Shown piece by piece: positions 53,820 through 55,974 of a DNA stretch of 55,974 nucleotides (its first letter is position 1; every line of letters starts with the position of its first letter). This DNA is from Desulfuromonadaceae bacterium (GTDB taxonomy: Bacteria; Desulfobacterota; Desulfuromonadia; Geobacterales; Pseudopelobacteraceae). Below the pieces are notes generated by a model, which saw only the letters and a program-made list of their open reading frames with translations, had not been told where the DNA came from and did no database searches. Both the position numbers and the translations under genes were made by a program. The stretch covers positions 1 to 55,974 of the forward strand of contig JAQUHA010000024.1 of assembly GCA_028683855.1 (NCBI GenBank), in the 5' to 3' direction.

Positions 53820-54650
53820 ATGATGATTTCAAAATTTTCTATCAAAGGCTTCAAAGGGTTTGACCAGCTTGATATTCCCAGCTTGTCGAGAATCACCCTA
53901 GTGGGTGGCCGTAACAATGTCGGCAAGACCTCTGTTCTTGAAGCTCTCTTTATGTTCCATGACAGATTCAATCCAGAGATGATTCTACGGCAGTTTGCAT
54001 GGCGTGGAGTCGGGACGATTCCTTTTAACCCTGAATCCATGTGGATGCCGGTTTTCTACAATTATGAAATGGGAAAGAAAATAGAAATCGATGCTGTAGT
54101 CAATAGCAATGATGAAAAAATGACGCTCAAGTACAACCCGAGTTACACACCGGCAACAATCCCGGCTAATAATACTCGTCCTGGCTTTAGACCAACTCAA
54201 ATAAAAACAGACCAGAAACCTGAACCGTCGTTTTCACTGGATATCACGTATGACAGTAAGAAGATGAAAAATCAGACCGCTCATCTGTTGATGGGCCTCA
54301 ACGGTTTTGGAATCCATCTGGATTCAACGAACATCGAACGTCGAAATGCTGCGTTCCTGGGTGCCAGAGTTGCTGTAAACCCGACAGAAGACGCTCAAAA
54401 ATTTGGACAGCTGGATATGCCACAAATCTGGGAAGCAATCGCACTGGCAGCGCGTGAGTATGATTGCCAGGTAATATGCACGACTCACAGCTACGAGTGC
54501 CTTGAAGCTGCGTATGAGGGGCTTTCGGGTGATCTCGCAAGTGATTTCAGTTATATCCGTATTGACAGGACTGATAACAAGACCGCTGCTAAATACTTTG
54601 ACCATGAAATGCTGAAGATTGCTATTGATACGAACATGGAGGTGCGTTGA
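53820..54650 (+). pseudogene. OLD-like AAA ATPase with internal deletion
   Basis: The 276-residue ORF has Walker A GGRNNVGKTSVLEALF (near 30) and ends with ICTTHSYECLEAAYEG, as in AAA_15/21 ATPases of defence modules. The region between QKFGQLD and MPQIWEAI, which should hold the ABC-like signature and the Walker B acidic pair (VLIDEIENG type), is absent. The join is in frame, so an internal deletion of roughly 100 residues is the simplest reading. ATP hydrolysis should be lost. The next gene is its usual TOPRIM-like partner. Confidence 0.7.
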
Positions 54651-54652
54651 AC

Positions 54653-55143
54653 ATGGCACCTCGTAAGGAAATTATAAAAGCCAAACTTCTTGTAGTAGAG
54701 GGTGCTGATGCCTTGCATTTTTTTATCAGTGCGTTGGATGCATACAACGTAGATGACGTGCAGGTTATAGATTTCGGTGGAGTTACCAATCTATACCATA
54801 TTTAAAGACCTTGCCCATGCTTACTGGCTATGAGCAGGTTAAAACCATTGTAATAGCACGCGACGCAGAAAACAACTCAACCGCTGCTGTAGATAATGTA
54901 AAGTGCTCTCTACAGCTTGCAGCTCTCCCGGTTCCAAATAATCCATTTGAATATGTAGGAAACAGTCTCCGTGTAGCTTTCATGATTTTTCCAGGATACG
55001 AGAATCAAACTCTAACAGTTGGAACTCTTGAGGATCTATGTCTTGAGATCATTAAGGACAGAAGCCTCATAAGAGGACTTGCAGAAGCCAAAGGACTCCC
55101 TAAGCGTGTCGGTGAGCAGCAAGCAGTCAATTTTTTCAAGTAG
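54653..55143 (+). pseudogene. DUF3226 (TOPRIM-like) partner, frameshifted
   Basis: The first frame (from ATG 54653) gives APRKEIIKAKLLVVEGADALH... with the TOPRIM Glu in VVEGAD and stops at TAA 54803-54805 after NLYHI. The protein continues in another frame from about 54802 (LKTLPMLTGYEQVKTIVIARDAENN...) with the second acidic motif (ARDAE) and GTLEDLC. A one-base loss near CATATTTAAAG explains the break. ATPase plus TOPRIM pairs resemble OLD, Gabija or PARIS-type defence. Confidence 0.7.
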
Positions 55144-55462
55144 ACATTTTTCGTTACAGTCCCCCATGCTGTTCAAATACATGGTGTGAGTTAGTGATTG
55201 ACTAGGCACTATGGCCAAAAGGTTGCGGGATGATCAGGAATTGTGTGGGATACATCCCGGTTCCTTATTTGATGCGGGGTTAGAAACACCAGGCGGAAAA
55301 ATTTTACTTCCAAATCGCCCGCAATAAAAAATCGGGGTATTTCATGATTTGATGCCGGTAGAGAAATATTTTCATTTGATTTGGCAGTAGAAAAAATGTT
55401 GCTACCAGCCCGAAGGATAGGATAACCTAATACCGTGTATTAACCACGTCCGGAGAATAGAT
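55144..55462. other. Gene-poor stretch between DUF3226 and DUF3486
   Basis: This holds about 320 bases without a recognisable gene. One small ORF at 55211-55327 (38 residues, begins MAKRLRDDQELCG) has no match I know and no strong ribosome site. Confidence 0.5.
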
Positions 55463-55771
55463 ATGAGACGGTCAACGATACAGAGCTTGCCGCTGAATAT
55501 TATTATTGAGGTAAAGAGACGTTTACGGGCTAACCAGGCCACCCAGCAGGATATAACCGACTGGATCAATGGGCTTGGCCACTCGGTAACAAAATCATCT
55601 TTAAACCGTTATGCAATGAAGCTTTACAAAGCGGATACAGCTCTGGGAATGGATCGGGATATAATGGCTGTGAAAGACGCTGACGTAGTAGCGCTATTCG
55701 AAGAGCTGGCAACCCTGAAAGCCCGTGAAGCCGTTATCCTCACTCAGATCAGAATGGCAATGACTCCCTGA
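55463..55771 (+). CDS. Mu-like phage gp27 family protein (DUF3486)
   Basis: The 102-residue protein has the start of DUF3486: RRSTIQSLPLNIIIEVKRRL and an HTH-like stretch (TQQDITDWINGLGHSVTKSS). Mu gp27 relatives are usually nearly twice as long, so this copy is short at the C-terminus. No other Mu structural genes are nearby, so it is likely a prophage leftover or a captured small DNA-binding protein. GGAG precedes the ATG. Confidence 0.65.
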   Translation: MRRSTIQSLPLNIIIEVKRRLRANQATQQDITDWINGLGHSVTKSSLNRYAMKLYKADTALGMDRDIMAVKDADVVALFEELATLKAREAVILTQIRMAMTP

Positions 55772-55804
55772 TCCCTCGTATCGCAACCACCACGCCAGAC
55801 CCAG

Positions 55805-55974
55805 CTACAACCACTCTTCTATATATTCAGTAATCTCCACCTCATCAATGCCTGGCTTATAGTGATCCAGAAAATGCCGGTAGATCAGCACAACATCGCG
55901 TGACAACCGCTGCGGAGCTGCACCGGGGCGGGCATTACAATAACACTCGATAATATCACGGAGCAGCTTATAGC
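55805..55974 (-). CDS. C-terminal end of an unidentified gene (partial)
   Basis: The minus strand is open from the window edge to a TAG at 55807-55805, encoding 55 residues (YKLLRDIIECYCN ... EVEITEYIEEWL). The stretch is helical and acidic at its end. The start is outside the window. I do not recognise it. Confidence 0.5.
   Translation of the reverse strand, partial: YKLLRDIIECYCNARPGAAPQRLSRDVVLIYRHFLDHYKPGIDEVEITEYIEEWL

Noticed and set aside
1-55974. tRNA genes, rRNA genes and CRISPR arrays
   Set aside because: No cloverleaf-like intergenic sequence, rRNA signature or regularly spaced repeats were seen. Intergenic gaps are mostly under 200 bp.

Overview
This 56 kb window looks like a chromosomal segment of a delta-type proteobacterium of the Geobacter/Desulfuromonas group (Desulfuromonadia). 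That placement is inferred from gene content and order (trpA-accD-folC-lptD-DUF2155-lipoprotein, rnhA-plsC, polA, hemB, tatC, a NrfJ-like lipoprotein, LysM-NlpC, a diadenylate cyclase, ubiE), not from a marker-gene comparison. Most genes are tightly packed. I found no rRNA, tRNA or CRISPR array.

Left end (1-22.4 kb), an accessory locus. After the tail of an FG-GAP repeat protein and two strong hairpin terminators comes a leftward lasso-peptide operon, in transcription order kinase (K), PqqD-like B1, protease B2, cyclase C and a 40-residue precursor A (426-548). From a shared ~190 bp region an unusually long rightward gene run starts: MoxR ATPase, DUF58, a small membrane protein, two VWA proteins and a TPR protein of Bat type, BatD, an O-methyltransferase, a secreted YdjY-domain protein, a secreted terpene-cyclase-repeat protein, an Ebo metabolite-traffic cluster (EboD, a small protein, EboB, EboE, EboF, EboC), an exporter-type ABC transporter and a nucleotidyltransferase-fold protein. 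No internal gap exceeds about 80 bp. The lasso operon has no transporter of its own. The ABC transporter and nucleotidyltransferase are the usual companions of kinase-containing lasso clusters but lie at the far end of the rightward run. I therefore read 426-22374 as one candidate locus: a lasso peptide predicted to be phosphorylated on its C-terminal serine, co-located with an Ebo and MoxR/Bat envelope module.

Middle (22.5-47.9 kb), housekeeping. It holds heme synthesis (hemB), an L,D-transpeptidase, TatC, an Rrf2 regulator with a likely operator, a lytic transglycosylase lipoprotein with a structured leader, a chemoreceptor, trpA/accD/folC/lptD, rnhA/plsC, a release-factor-like rescue protein, polA, an IclR regulator, UspA, a polysaccharide deacetylase, a tiny Cys-rich protein, a NrfJ-like lipoprotein, a B12-type radical SAM protein, a LysM-NlpC hydrolase, a CdaA-YbbR fusion and ubiE.

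Right end (48-56 kb), a decaying defence island. After two REP-like hairpins come type I restriction genes hsdR-hsdM-hsdS. A DUF559 gene bracketed by 41-bp imperfect inverted repeats sits between hsdR and hsdM, and hsdS is cut by an in-frame TAG. It continues with an OLD-like ATPase that lacks its Walker B region, a frameshifted TOPRIM-like DUF3226 partner, a lone Mu gp27-like (DUF3486) gene and the end of an unidentified leftward gene.
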